Assembly: GCA_019510435.1 (NCBI GenBank)
Contig: JAEKKJ010000008.1
Coordinates: forward strand, 1 to 64,000
Direction of reading: 5' to 3'
DNA from: Caulobacterales bacterium
GTDB lineage: Bacteria; Pseudomonadota; Alphaproteobacteria; Caulobacterales; Caulobacteraceae
DNA: 64,000 nucleotides
Under the pieces are notes generated by a model that saw nothing but the letters and a program-made list of their open reading frames with translations, was not told the origin of the DNA and ran no database searches. The position numbers and the translations under genes were made by a program. This document shows positions 7,601 to 15,549 of the stretch, piece by piece (position 1 is the first letter of the stretch; every line of letters starts with the position of its first letter).

Positions 7601-9454
7601 GTGACATCAGGTGACGGCGGCGTCAGCCGGCGCGCGGTCCTGGCCGGCCTGTCGGCGGTGGCGGCCATCCCCGCCAGCGCGGCGACCGCGGCGGTCGAGG
7701 TGGCCAGCGCCATGCCGGCGCCGGGGTGGGCCATCCTGCAGCGCCAGCTGTTCCGGGCCAACGCCGAGGCCTGCGAGGCCTTTTACGCCCGCTATTTCGA
7801 CGAGCGCGGCTACTTCCGCTGTTTCGAGCGCTGGGGCGCCAACGACGGCCCCGACGACGCCATCGAGAACGTCAACGACTGGCCCCTGCTGCATGCCCTG
7901 GGCGGGCCGGACCGGATCAAGGACCTCTATACCCAGGCCTGGGAGGGCCATCTGCGGCAGTACACGGCCGCCCGGACGACGCAGGTCCCGATCGCGCGGG
8001 ACGGCATGTTCCTCAAGGAGTTCAACGTTCAGCTCGACTGGCAGCATCACTCCGAGGAGATGACGCTGTTCAACGTCCAGGGCCTGTCGGATCCCGACAG
8101 CCCGGCGTTCCAGGCGCGGGCCCGGCGGTTCGCCGGCCTCTACATGGGGGACGATCCGGCGGCGCCGAACTACGATCCCAAGCTGCGCCTGATCCGCAGC
8201 CTGCTGAACGGCAGCCGGGGCCCCATGCTGCGCAAAGCGACGCCGCTGGACTGGGCCGGCGATCCCTTCGAGGCCGGCGCGCGGTTCTTCATGGCGCACG
8301 GCGAGACCACCTACGAGCAGACGCTGCACCATTACGACGAATACGGCGACGTCGTGGGCGACCATCCGCTCAACCTCTACGCCACCACCCTGGCGCTGAA
8401 CGCCTACATGGTGGGCCACGAGACGCGCTATCGGACCTGGCTCCTGGACTATGTCGACGCCTGGGCCGAGCGGGCGGCGAAGAACGGCGGCGTCCTGCCC
8501 TCGAACGTGGGCCTGGACGGAGTGATCGGCTCGGCTGTGGGCGGGCGCTGGTGGGGCGGAGTCTATGGCTGGGGCTTCAGCCCGCTCAACCCGGCCACCG
8601 GCAAGCGCGAGGACCGCAACCGCGTGCCGCGGACCATCCCGGGCTTCTTCAACGCCTACCTGCTGACCGGCGACGACCGCTACCTGCAGACCTGGCGCAC
8701 CCAGACCGACCGGATCAACGCCCAGAAGCGGGTGGTGGGCGGCAAGGTCCAGACGCCGACCATGTATGGCGAGGGCGGCTGGTACGGCTGGCGCGAGGGG
8801 CTCTTCGACGACAACACCCTCGACATCTGGTGGTTCTCGATGAAGGCGTCCGACCGGGCGCGGGCGCCTGACCATCCGTGGGTCGCGTGGCTGGAGGGCC
8901 GCAACCCGTCCTGGCCCGAGACCGCACTGAAGGCCGACCTGCAGCGGGTGGCGGACCGCTCTCGCGAGGTGCGCGAGGACAAGAGCACGCCTGACACCCG
9001 GCTCGCCGACGCCGTTCTGGAGATCAACCCGGCCAGCGTCACGGCGCTGCTGCAGACCACCATGGGCGCCCTGCACATCGCCCGGCCGGCCTGGTCGCCC
9101 TCCTCGCCCAACGCAGGCGGCTCACCGCTCTACGCCCGACTGCGCTATTTCGACCCCGAGCGGCGCCGGGCGGGACTGCCGGAGGATGTGGGCGCGCTGG
9201 TCGACCGCATGACCGCCGACGAGACCGCCGTGACGCTGGTGAACCTCAGCCCCACCCAGGTCCGCACGGTGGTGGTGCAGGGCGGCGGCTATGGCGAGCA
9301 CCGGATCCGCGAGGTGCGCGTGGGCGATGCGCGCACCGCGGTCGGGGGAGCTGCGTTCACGCTGCGGCTTGCGCCGGGCGGCGGGGCGCGGCTGGTCCTC
9401 GCCATGGACCGCTATGTGAACTCGCCGACCCTGGCCTTCCCCTGGAACCGCTGA
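7601..9454 (+). CDS. Tat-exported protein of unknown function, alpha/alpha-toroid-like
   Basis: This 617-residue protein starts at GTG 7601 with GGAGGAGAGG just upstream. Residues 6-35 form a twin-arginine leader (VSRRAVLAGLSAVAAIPASAA). The mature part is rich in Trp, His and Asp, with repeated helix-like blocks (HALGGPDRIKDLYTQAWEGH, FLKEFNVQLDWQHHSEEM, YGWGFSPLNP), and ends with a beta-rich domain. This layout recalls periplasmic (alpha/alpha)6-barrel glycoside hydrolases and polysaccharide lyases, but I recognise no defined family or catalytic motif. It sits at the edge of the hexuronate/aldarate island, convergent with the carboxylesterase, so a role on a uronic-acid-containing substrate is a reasonable guess. 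Confidence 0.65.
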   Translation: MTSGDGGVSRRAVLAGLSAVAAIPASAATAAVEVASAMPAPGWAILQRQLFRANAEACEAFYARYFDERGYFRCFERWGANDGPDDAIENVNDWPLLHALGGPDRIKDLYTQAWEGHLRQYTAARTTQVPIARDGMFLKEFNVQLDWQHHSEEMTLFNVQGLSDPDSPAFQARARRFAGLYMGDDPAAPNYDPKLRLIRSLLNGSRGPMLRKATPLDWAGDPFEAGARFFMAHGETTYEQTLHHYDEYGDVVGDHPLNLYATTLALNAYMVGHETRYRTWLLDYVDAWAERAAKNGGVLPSNVGLDGVIGSAVGGRWWGGVYGWGFSPLNPATGKREDRNRVPRTIPGFFNAYLLTGDDRYLQTWRTQTDRINAQKRVVGGKVQTPTMYGEGGWYGWREGLFDDNTLDIWWFSMKASDRARAPDHPWVAWLEGRNPSWPETALKADLQRVADRSREVREDKSTPDTRLADAVLEINPASVTALLQTTMGALHIARPAWSPSSPNAGGSPLYARLRYFDPERRRAGLPEDVGALVDRMTADETAVTLVNLSPTQVRTVVVQGGGYGEHRIREVRVGDARTAVGGAAFTLRLAPGGGARLVLAMDRYVNSPTLAFPWNR

Positions 9455-9463
9455 GGCTCGCTG

Positions 9464-11032
9464 TCAGGTCCCCTGTTTCACGAATGGGGCGACGCTGAAG
9501 AGCAGGCGCTCCTCCCGCCGCGGGTCGTCCTGCATGTGGGGGGGCACGTCGAAGATCATCGTGGGCCGCCGGTCCAGAGTGTAGGGTGCCCAGGCCGGGA
9601 TCGCCCCGTTGTTGGGATCGCCCGTGCGGGCGAAGGCGACGAAAGTCTCGCTCATGGCCGCCGCGACGGCTCGGGCGTCGGGACCGGTCCCGGTCAGAGC
9701 GCCAGGCTTGCCGCAGTTGTCGAAGGCGAGCGGAATGTCGAACCCGTGGAAGGCCTTCAATCGCCGGTCCTGGGGCGAGCCGAAGTCCAGCTGGTACATC
9801 CAAGCCGGCGCGCCGATCTTGGCTCGCTCCTGCGCCTGCACCAGATGGCCCGGCCACGAGCGGCCCGCGGTCGCGGCCGCGAAGAATACGTCGACCGGGG
9901 ACATCTGCGGATAGATCTCCCGATAGCGGCGCACCACGTAGTCCGCGTTCAGGTCCAGAACCAGCTCAGGCGCCAGCTTGGCGGCGACGGTGTCCCAGCT
10001 GAGCTGGAAGTTTCGGGGATCGCTGGCCGTGAAGGCCCGCGCCTCGTCGTGCGTGTTGCCGATGATCATCGGAATGTGGGCCGCCTCACGCGGGGCGTCC
10101 GGCGCGAACGGATGGCGGGGCAGGGCTGCGTGGTCCATCACCGACCAGAAGATGATCTCGCCCTTCTCCAGCGGGTCGGGCGTGGCGAGCGCATCGACCA
10201 ACCGCGCCGCCGGCAGGGCCGCCAGTTCGCCCGCGCGTTCCGGCGTCAGGCCCAGCCGGTCCAGGTAGCGGCGCATGCGCAACTCGGCATGGCGCGGTCC
10301 CATGGCGGTGACGTGCTGGCCGCTCATGGTGATGACGCGATGGAAGAGGCCGCGCGCCGCCGGCATGGCCATCAGGGTGACGATCTTGGCCCCGCCGCCG
10401 GACTGACCGAAGAGCGTGACGCAGCCCGGGTCGCCGCCGAACTCGGCGATATTGTCCCGCACCCATTGCAGGGCCAGCACCAGGTCCAGGTTGCCGACGC
10501 TTCCGGAGTCCGCAAAGGGCCCGCCCAGCACCTGCGACAGGCCATTGTAGCCGAACACGTTCAGCCGGTGGTTCACGGTCACCACCACCACGTCGCCGCG
10601 GCGGCAGAGCGCCGAGCCGTCGTAGAGCGGACTGGAGCCCGAGCCGTTCGCATGGGCGCCGCCATGGACATAGACCATCACGGGGCGCTTGGCGCCGTCC
10701 TTCAGGCCAGGGGTCCAGACGTTGAGGAACAGGCAGTCCTCGCTCTGGTCGGGCTCGGCTCCCTTCTGCGGCGAGGCGTGGCCGTAGCGGGTGGCGTCGG
10801 CGACGCCATCCCAGGACTCGGGCGGTGTCGCAGGCCGGAAGCGCCGCGTGGCGGTATCGGCGCCGTAGCGGATCCCCTTGAACACCAGGACGTCGCGGTC
10901 GGTGTCGCCGCGCACCTGGCCATGGCGGGTTCGCGCGACCGGGCCGGCGGCGGCCCTGGCCGGTCGCGGACGCGCGACGACCGCCGCGGCCCCGGCCGCG
11001 ATCAGGGTGGCGCGGCGGGTTGGCAGGCTCAG
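9464..11032 (-). CDS. Secreted type-B carboxylesterase, probable CTG start
   Basis: The catalytic core shows the carboxylesterase-B signatures EDCLFLNVWTPG, the oxyanion HGGA, and the nucleophile elbow GQSGGG. From the first standard start (GTG, 10915) the protein would be 483 residues and begin inside the fold with no leader. The same frame stays open upstream and encodes TRRATLIAAGAAAVVA then RPRPARAAA, a Tat-like signal peptide. A CTG at 11032 has AGAGGAG exactly seven bases upstream, overlapping the stop of the aldehyde dehydrogenase gene. I therefore place the start at CTG 11032 (522 residues). Context suggests it removes an ester group from an aldarate or uronate conjugate. Confidence 0.8.
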   Translation of the reverse strand: MSLPTRRATLIAAGAAAVVARPRPARAAAGPVARTRHGQVRGDTDRDVLVFKGIRYGADTATRRFRPATPPESWDGVADATRYGHASPQKGAEPDQSEDCLFLNVWTPGLKDGAKRPVMVYVHGGAHANGSGSSPLYDGSALCRRGDVVVVTVNHRLNVFGYNGLSQVLGGPFADSGSVGNLDLVLALQWVRDNIAEFGGDPGCVTLFGQSGGGAKIVTLMAMPAARGLFHRVITMSGQHVTAMGPRHAELRMRRYLDRLGLTPERAGELAALPAARLVDALATPDPLEKGEIIFWSVMDHAALPRHPFAPDAPREAAHIPMIIGNTHDEARAFTASDPRNFQLSWDTVAAKLAPELVLDLNADYVVRRYREIYPQMSPVDVFFAAATAGRSWPGHLVQAQERAKIGAPAWMYQLDFGSPQDRRLKAFHGFDIPLAFDNCGKPGALTGTGPDARAVAAAMSETFVAFARTGDPNNGAIPAWAPYTLDRRPTMIFDVPPHMQDDPRREERLLFSVAPFVKQGT

Positions 11033-11045
11033 CGGGGCGCTCCTC

Positions 11046-12608
11046 TCACGGCTGGCCGTCGGTGCGGCGCGGGAAGCCGGCCTCGGGCTGGGCGCGCAGG
11101 CCTGGCGGGCGCAGCGGCTCGGGCAGGTCCTGGTAGCTCACCGGCCGCAGGAATCGCCGGATCGCCAGGCTGCCCACCGAGGTGAAGCGGCCATCGGAGG
11201 TCGCCGGAAAGGGGCCGCCGTGGACCATGGCGTGGCCCACCTCGACGCCCGTGCCGAAGCCGTTGAAGACGATCCGTCCGGCCTTGCGTTCCAGCTGCGG
11301 AAGCAGCGCGGCGGCCAACGGATAGTCGTCCGCGTCGGCGTGGACAGCGATGGTGAGCTGGCCCTCCAATGACGCCACAACCGCGCGCAGCTCCTCCGCG
11401 TCGCGGCACCGCACCACCAGGCCCGCGGCGCCGAACACCTCGGCCTGCAGGTGAGGGTCCCGCAGGAAGGCTTCGGCGGTCGTGGCGAAGAGCGCCGCCT
11501 GCGCCTGGCGCGCCGCGGGCGCCTGGCCCTGAGCGACGCGCGCGATATCCGCGTGGCCCTCCAGGGCCGCCACCCCGGCGCAGTAGGCGCCGTGGATGCC
11601 GCTGGTGAGCATGGTCGCGGCCGGCGCGGCGGCCAGCGCCCCGGCGGCGACCTCGAGGAAGCCGTCCAGCGCCGCGCCCTCGATCGCAACGACGACCCCG
11701 GGGTTGGTGCAGAACTGTCCCGCGCCCAGGGTCAGGGCCGCGACGAAGGCAGGGGCGATCTCGCGCCCGCGGGCCGCCAGGGCCGCCGGGAGCAGCAGCA
11801 CGGGATTGACCGCGCTCATCTCGGCATAGACCGGGATCGGCTCGGGCCGCGCCTGGGCAATGGCCGCCAGCGCCAGCCCCCCGCGACGCGAGCCGGTGAA
11901 ACCCACCGCCCGGATCGCCGGGTGCGCCACCAGGGCCTGGCCCACCGCCACGTCGGCGTCGAACAGCAGGGCGAAGACGCCGTCCGGCAGGCCCAGCGCC
12001 TCCACAGCCTTGGCGATGGCTCGCCCCGCCAGGTCCGAGGTCCCGGGGTGGGCGTTGTGCGCCTTGGCCACCACCGGGCAGCCGGCCGCAAGGGCCGAGG
12101 CCGTGTCGCCGCCCGCCACGGAGAAGGCGAGCGGAAAGTTGCTGGCCCCGAACACCGCGACGGGGCCGAGCGGCACGTTGCGCAGCCGCAGGTCCGGCCG
12201 GGGCGCCGGCTTGCGATCGGGCAAGGCGGGGTCCACCCGCAGGTCCAGGTAGTCGCCGTCGCGCACCACGCCCGCGAAGAGGCGCAGCTGGTTGGCGGTG
12301 CGCGCCAGCTCGCCCTCCAGCCGGGGCCGCGGCAGGCCGCTTTCGCGCATCGCCCGGGCGACGATCGCCTCGCCGTCGGCGACGAGGTTTTCGGCGATCG
12401 CCTCGAGCAGCCGCGCCCGGGTCTGCGGGTCCGTGGCGCGGAACCTATCGAAGGCCGCCTCGGCGCGTGCACAAGCGGCATCGACCTCGGCGAGGGTCGC
12501 TGCGCGGAAAGCCGGCTCCAGAGCCTCGCCCGTGACGGCGTCGACGCCACGGATTTCGCCGCCGAGTGAGCTTTGCGGGCTTCCATCCATCGACCCCGCG
12601 CCGGTCAT
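11046..12608 (-). CDS. 2,5-dioxovalerate (alpha-ketoglutarate semialdehyde) dehydrogenase
   Basis: This 520-residue aldehyde dehydrogenase has the [21 protein letters not shown] signature of the NADP-linked 2,5-dioxovalerate dehydrogenase group, general base Glu263 (YAEMSAVNP) and catalytic Cys300 ([10 protein letters not shown]). It oxidises 2-oxoglutarate semialdehyde, the product of the dehydratase at 19827, to 2-oxoglutarate, completing aldarate catabolism. Its ATG overlaps the stop of the UxuA-like gene (ATGA) and its stop overlaps the ribosome site of the carboxylesterase, so the minus-strand genes form one coupled operon. Confidence 0.9.
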   Translation of the reverse strand: MTGAGSMDGSPQSSLGGEIRGVDAVTGEALEPAFRAATLAEVDAACARAEAAFDRFRATDPQTRARLLEAIAENLVADGEAIVARAMRESGLPRPRLEGELARTANQLRLFAGVVRDGDYLDLRVDPALPDRKPAPRPDLRLRNVPLGPVAVFGASNFPLAFSVAGGDTASALAAGCPVVAKAHNAHPGTSDLAGRAIAKAVEALGLPDGVFALLFDADVAVGQALVAHPAIRAVGFTGSRRGGLALAAIAQARPEPIPVYAEMSAVNPVLLLPAALAARGREIAPAFVAALTLGAGQFCTNPGVVVAIEGAALDGFLEVAAGALAAAPAATMLTSGIHGAYCAGVAALEGHADIARVAQGQAPAARQAQAALFATTAEAFLRDPHLQAEVFGAAGLVVRCRDAEELRAVVASLEGQLTIAVHADADDYPLAAALLPQLERKAGRIVFNGFGTGVEVGHAMVHGGPFPATSDGRFTSVGSLAIRRFLRPVSYQDLPEPLRPPGLRAQPEAGFPRRTDGQP

Positions 12609-13783
12609 GCGACGTGCTCGACGGCCTGGATCAGGCCGCGGATGTAGCCGTAGGCGAAGGCGAAGTTCTCGAGGTGGCCGTCGCGGTCGTCCTCGGTTTC
12701 GGCGCTGAGGTTATAGGCGTAGGCGCCCCCGGATTTCACCGGCAGCACCGGGACGTGGTCGGGCATCAGCATGCCGTCGAAGCCCACCTCCTTGTAGGTC
12801 AGCATCGCCCGGAACATGTCGACGTCGCCCTCGTCATGGAAGGTTTCGACGAAGTGGTTGCGGTGGCCGCGGATGTTGCGGAAGTGGACGTTGAAGATCT
12901 TCTTGCGCGTGCCGAACCAGCGGATCACGTCGAAGATCTGGGTGGCCGGATCCTCCAGGTCCTCCGACACCGTGCCCTGGCAGAAGTTGAGCCCATGGTA
13001 CAGGCTCTCCTTGATGGCGACGAACCGCTTCAGGCCCTCCACAGTCCCGAGCACGCGGTCCACGCCTTGGTAGCCGCTGGGCGGCACGCCTGGATCCTGG
13101 GGATGGCACGCAAGCTTGACCTTGTACTGATCGGCCACCGGGACCACGCGATCTAGGAAGTAGGTGATCCGTTCCCAGAACGCGTCGGCGTTCACCGGGC
13201 CCGCGCGGGTCAGCGGCGTCTTCGGCCTGGCCGAGGCGTAGTCCCAGCCGGTATAGGCGAGGCCGCCGCGGCCCGGCGCCTCGAAGTTCCGCAGCACGCC
13301 CAGCAGGCTCATGTTGTACTTGATGCCCGGGATGCCGACCTTCGCGCAGTGCTCGATCAGGGTCTGGAAGCCCTCGATGTCGCGATCGCGCTCGGGGCTG
13401 TCGGCCAGCATGATGGCGGGATGTTTCTCCACGTCGATGTGGGTCGACCCCAGCACGGCGGGATTGAAGACATCCAGCGACAGGCTGTGCCGCTCGGCCA
13501 TCTCCTTCAGCTGGCTGAGCTCGTCGAGGGTGGGATAGGCGCGCGTCCGGTCGGCCATGTTGGCCGCGGCGCAGAGATTGGTGACGCCGAACCGGGCGAG
13601 GAAGGCGAAATGCTCGTCGGTGGACGGACGGCTCTGGCAACCCAGCTTCAGCTTGCCGGCGGTGCGCGGCCCGAGGTGGCGCGCGGGCGCCTGTCCGGGG
13701 GAGGTCGGGCGCGCGGACTGTGCGGGGCCGGCCGCGAGCGCGACGCCGCCGGCGCCCAGGGCGAAGAGGTCTCTGCGGCGCAT
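12605..13783 (-). CDS. uxuA: UxuA-type mannonate dehydratase with a Tat-like leader
   Basis: The 392-residue protein matches UxuA by order of motifs: [30 protein letters not shown], then [16 protein letters not shown] and MPDHVP near the end. These supply the metal-binding Cys, His and Asp residues of the TIM-barrel D-mannonate dehydratase (D-mannonate to 2-keto-3-deoxygluconate). Unusually, it begins [24 protein letters not shown], a classic twin-arginine leader, whereas UxuA is normally cytoplasmic. The CHPQD spacing differs from E. coli (IHPDD), so substrate may differ too. It lies 11 bases after the MFS gene and overlaps the aldehyde dehydrogenase by ATGA. Confidence 0.75.
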   Translation of the reverse strand: MRRRDLFALGAGGVALAAGPAQSARPTSPGQAPARHLGPRTAGKLKLGCQSRPSTDEHFAFLARFGVTNLCAAANMADRTRAYPTLDELSQLKEMAERHSLSLDVFNPAVLGSTHIDVEKHPAIMLADSPERDRDIEGFQTLIEHCAKVGIPGIKYNMSLLGVLRNFEAPGRGGLAYTGWDYASARPKTPLTRAGPVNADAFWERITYFLDRVVPVADQYKVKLACHPQDPGVPPSGYQGVDRVLGTVEGLKRFVAIKESLYHGLNFCQGTVSEDLEDPATQIFDVIRWFGTRKKIFNVHFRNIRGHRNHFVETFHDEGDVDMFRAMLTYKEVGFDGMLMPDHVPVLPVKSGGAYAYNLSAETEDDRDGHLENFAFAYGYIRGLIQAVEHVA

Positions 13784-13794
13784 GGTGGTTCCTG

Positions 13795-15132
13795 TCAGGC
13801 CGGCTTGAGGGTGACGCGGCGGATCTCGCCGACGACGAAGAGGTAGGACACCAGCGCCACCACAGCGTTCAGCGCCACGAACACCAGCGCGCCGGTGAAG
13901 GACCCGCCGCTCGACTGGACGATGTAGCCGATGGCGATCGGCGTGGTGATGCCGGCGACGTTGCCGAAGGTGTTGAAGAGGCCGGCGTTCAGGCCGGGGA
14001 TCTCCTTGGGCGAGGTGTCGGCCACCACCGCCCAGCCGAGCGAGCCCACGCCCTTGCCGAAGAAGGCCAGCGTCATCAGCGCGATCACCGCCGCCGGCGC
14101 GTCCACATAGTTGCAGACGATGATCACGGTGGAGAGCAGCATGCCCGCCACGATCGGGACCTTGCGGGCCAGGGTGAGGGAGCCGGTGGACTTCAGCAGG
14201 CGGTCGGAGATGATCCCGCCCAGGATACCGCCCAGGAATCCACAGAGGGCCGGCAACACGGCCGCGAAGCCCGCCTGCAGGATGGAGAGGCCGCGCTCCT
14301 TCACGAGGTAGACCGGGAACCAGGTGAGGAAGAAATAGGTCATGGCCGTGATGCAGTACTGGGCCACGTAGACGCCCAGCAGCATGCGGTTGGCGAGCAG
14401 CTGCCGGACCGCCGTCCAGCTGGGTCCGGCCTTGCCCTTGGCGCCGGCGGGCCGCTCGTCCATCTCCACCAGGGCGCCGCCCTCCACCAGATGGTCCAGC
14501 TCGGCCTGCGACAGCCGCGGGTGGCGTCGCGGCGAATGGATCACGCTTGTCCAGAGCAGCGCGGCCGTGACGCCCACCAGCCCCATGACCCAGAACACGT
14601 GCCGCCAGCCGAAGCTGTGGACGATCCAGGCCATGAAGGGCGCGAAGAGCACCGTGGAGAAGTACTGGGCCGAGTTGAAGACGGCCGAGGCGAAGCCCCG
14701 CTCGGCGGTCGGGAACCAGGCCGAGACGATGCGGGCGTTGGCCGGGAACGAGGGCGATTCCGCCAGGCCCACCAGGAAGCGCAGGGCGAAGAGCAGGGCG
14801 ATCGCGGCCCCGCCGGTGAAGAAGCCTACCGCGCCCTGCATCACGGTGAAGGCCGACCACAGGGTGATGCTGGCCGCATAGACCCACTTCGAGCCGAAGC
14901 GGTCGAGGATCCAGCCACCCGGCAGCTGCCCCAGCGCGTAGGACCAGCCGAAGGCGGAGAAGATGTAGCCCATGGCGACCGGCGAGAGGCCGAGGTCGTC
15001 GGCCATCTTCGGACCGGCGATCGAGATGATGGCCCGGTCGGCGTAGTTGACCGCCGTGATGCCGAAGATCAGGGCCAGGATCAGGTAGCGCAGGCCCCCG
15101 ACCCTTGCCGTCGATGCTGCCGTCGCGGTCAC
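13795..15132 (-). CDS. MFS transporter, ACS family (hexuronate/glucarate type)
   Basis: This 445-residue protein begins at GTG 15132 with GGGAG upstream. It has the anion:cation symporter pattern: YADRAIISIAGPKMADDLGL in helix 1, the motif ILDRFGSKWVY after helix 2, and RFLVGLAESPSFPANARIVSAWFP, all close to GudP/ExuT-type hexuronate and aldarate permeases. About twelve hydrophobic segments are visible. It is the first gene of the minus-strand operon with the UxuA-like enzyme, the aldehyde dehydrogenase and the esterase, and probably imports the sugar acid through the inner membrane. Confidence 0.85.
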   Translation of the reverse strand: MTATAASTARVGGLRYLILALIFGITAVNYADRAIISIAGPKMADDLGLSPVAMGYIFSAFGWSYALGQLPGGWILDRFGSKWVYAASITLWSAFTVMQGAVGFFTGGAAIALLFALRFLVGLAESPSFPANARIVSAWFPTAERGFASAVFNSAQYFSTVLFAPFMAWIVHSFGWRHVFWVMGLVGVTAALLWTSVIHSPRRHPRLSQAELDHLVEGGALVEMDERPAGAKGKAGPSWTAVRQLLANRMLLGVYVAQYCITAMTYFFLTWFPVYLVKERGLSILQAGFAAVLPALCGFLGGILGGIISDRLLKSTGSLTLARKVPIVAGMLLSTVIIVCNYVDAPAAVIALMTLAFFGKGVGSLGWAVVADTSPKEIPGLNAGLFNTFGNVAGITTPIAIGYIVQSSGGSFTGALVFVALNAVVALVSYLFVVGEIRRVTLKPA

Positions 15133-15243
15133 CCTCGTCTCCCTGCCGCGAGCTGGATCTGGCGTCCTTGGAGGCGCGGCGCGCCTCTCGCGGGAGCCCA
15201 ACCTAGGGGAGGGTGAACGTTCCCGTCCATGTCGGTCAGTATA

Positions 15244-15268
15244 TCGATCCATGCCCGGACTGGATCGA
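15244..15268. promoter_or_regulatory. Candidate operator: TCGATCCA inverted repeat
   Basis: TCGATCCA at 15244-15251 and its reverse complement TGGATCGA at 15261-15268 flank a nine-base spacer; a third copy stands at 15333-15340 in direct orientation. Such a dyad in a region shared by two divergent catabolic transcripts is where a LacI- or GntR-type repressor would bind, but no gene for one is in the island, which has only LysR regulators. Confidence 0.5.
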
Positions 15269-15332
15269 ACGACCGGCCATTCTACATTCCACTTTGGGCA
15301 GAGATGGGTCGGGTATCGATATGGCGCGCGCA

Positions 15333-15340
15333 TCGATCCA
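15333..15340 (+). promoter_or_regulatory. Third TCGATCCA half-site
   Basis: An isolated copy of the half-site found in the inverted repeat at 15244-15268; both forward copies are embedded in the ten-base string ATCGATCCAT (15243-15252 and 15332-15341). Confidence 0.35.
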
Positions 15341-15549
15341 TCCAGCCTTGGAATTAGCCCGCGCCCTCGCATGTCGTCATCGTTCCGCAAAATAAAGGTC
15401 GCTGCCCGGCTTCGAGGCGCGCCGAAGGGAACGGAAACCGCGCCGCCAGGCGCCGGCTCGAGGGCGCGTCCGCGCTCCATCCCCTCGCGCAACTCCACGC
15501 CGCCGGCGACCCCACGCGGTTCCTCGGTCGGGGGGCGAAGGAGGGGACT

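Larger units (their letters stand above)
15133..15549. other. Divergent control region of the aldarate island
   Basis: This 417-base gap lies between the divergent MFS operon and the TonB-receptor gene. It contains three copies of TCGATCCA (two facing each other; listed separately) and is relatively AT-rich between 15236 and 15355. Nothing protein-coding is supported. Confidence 0.6.

Noticed and set aside
12605..14887. 760-residue reading of the UxuA-like frame
   Set aside because: The part upstream of ATG 13783 is antisense to nothing real and overlaps the MFS gene out of frame; the Tat-like leader marks the true start.
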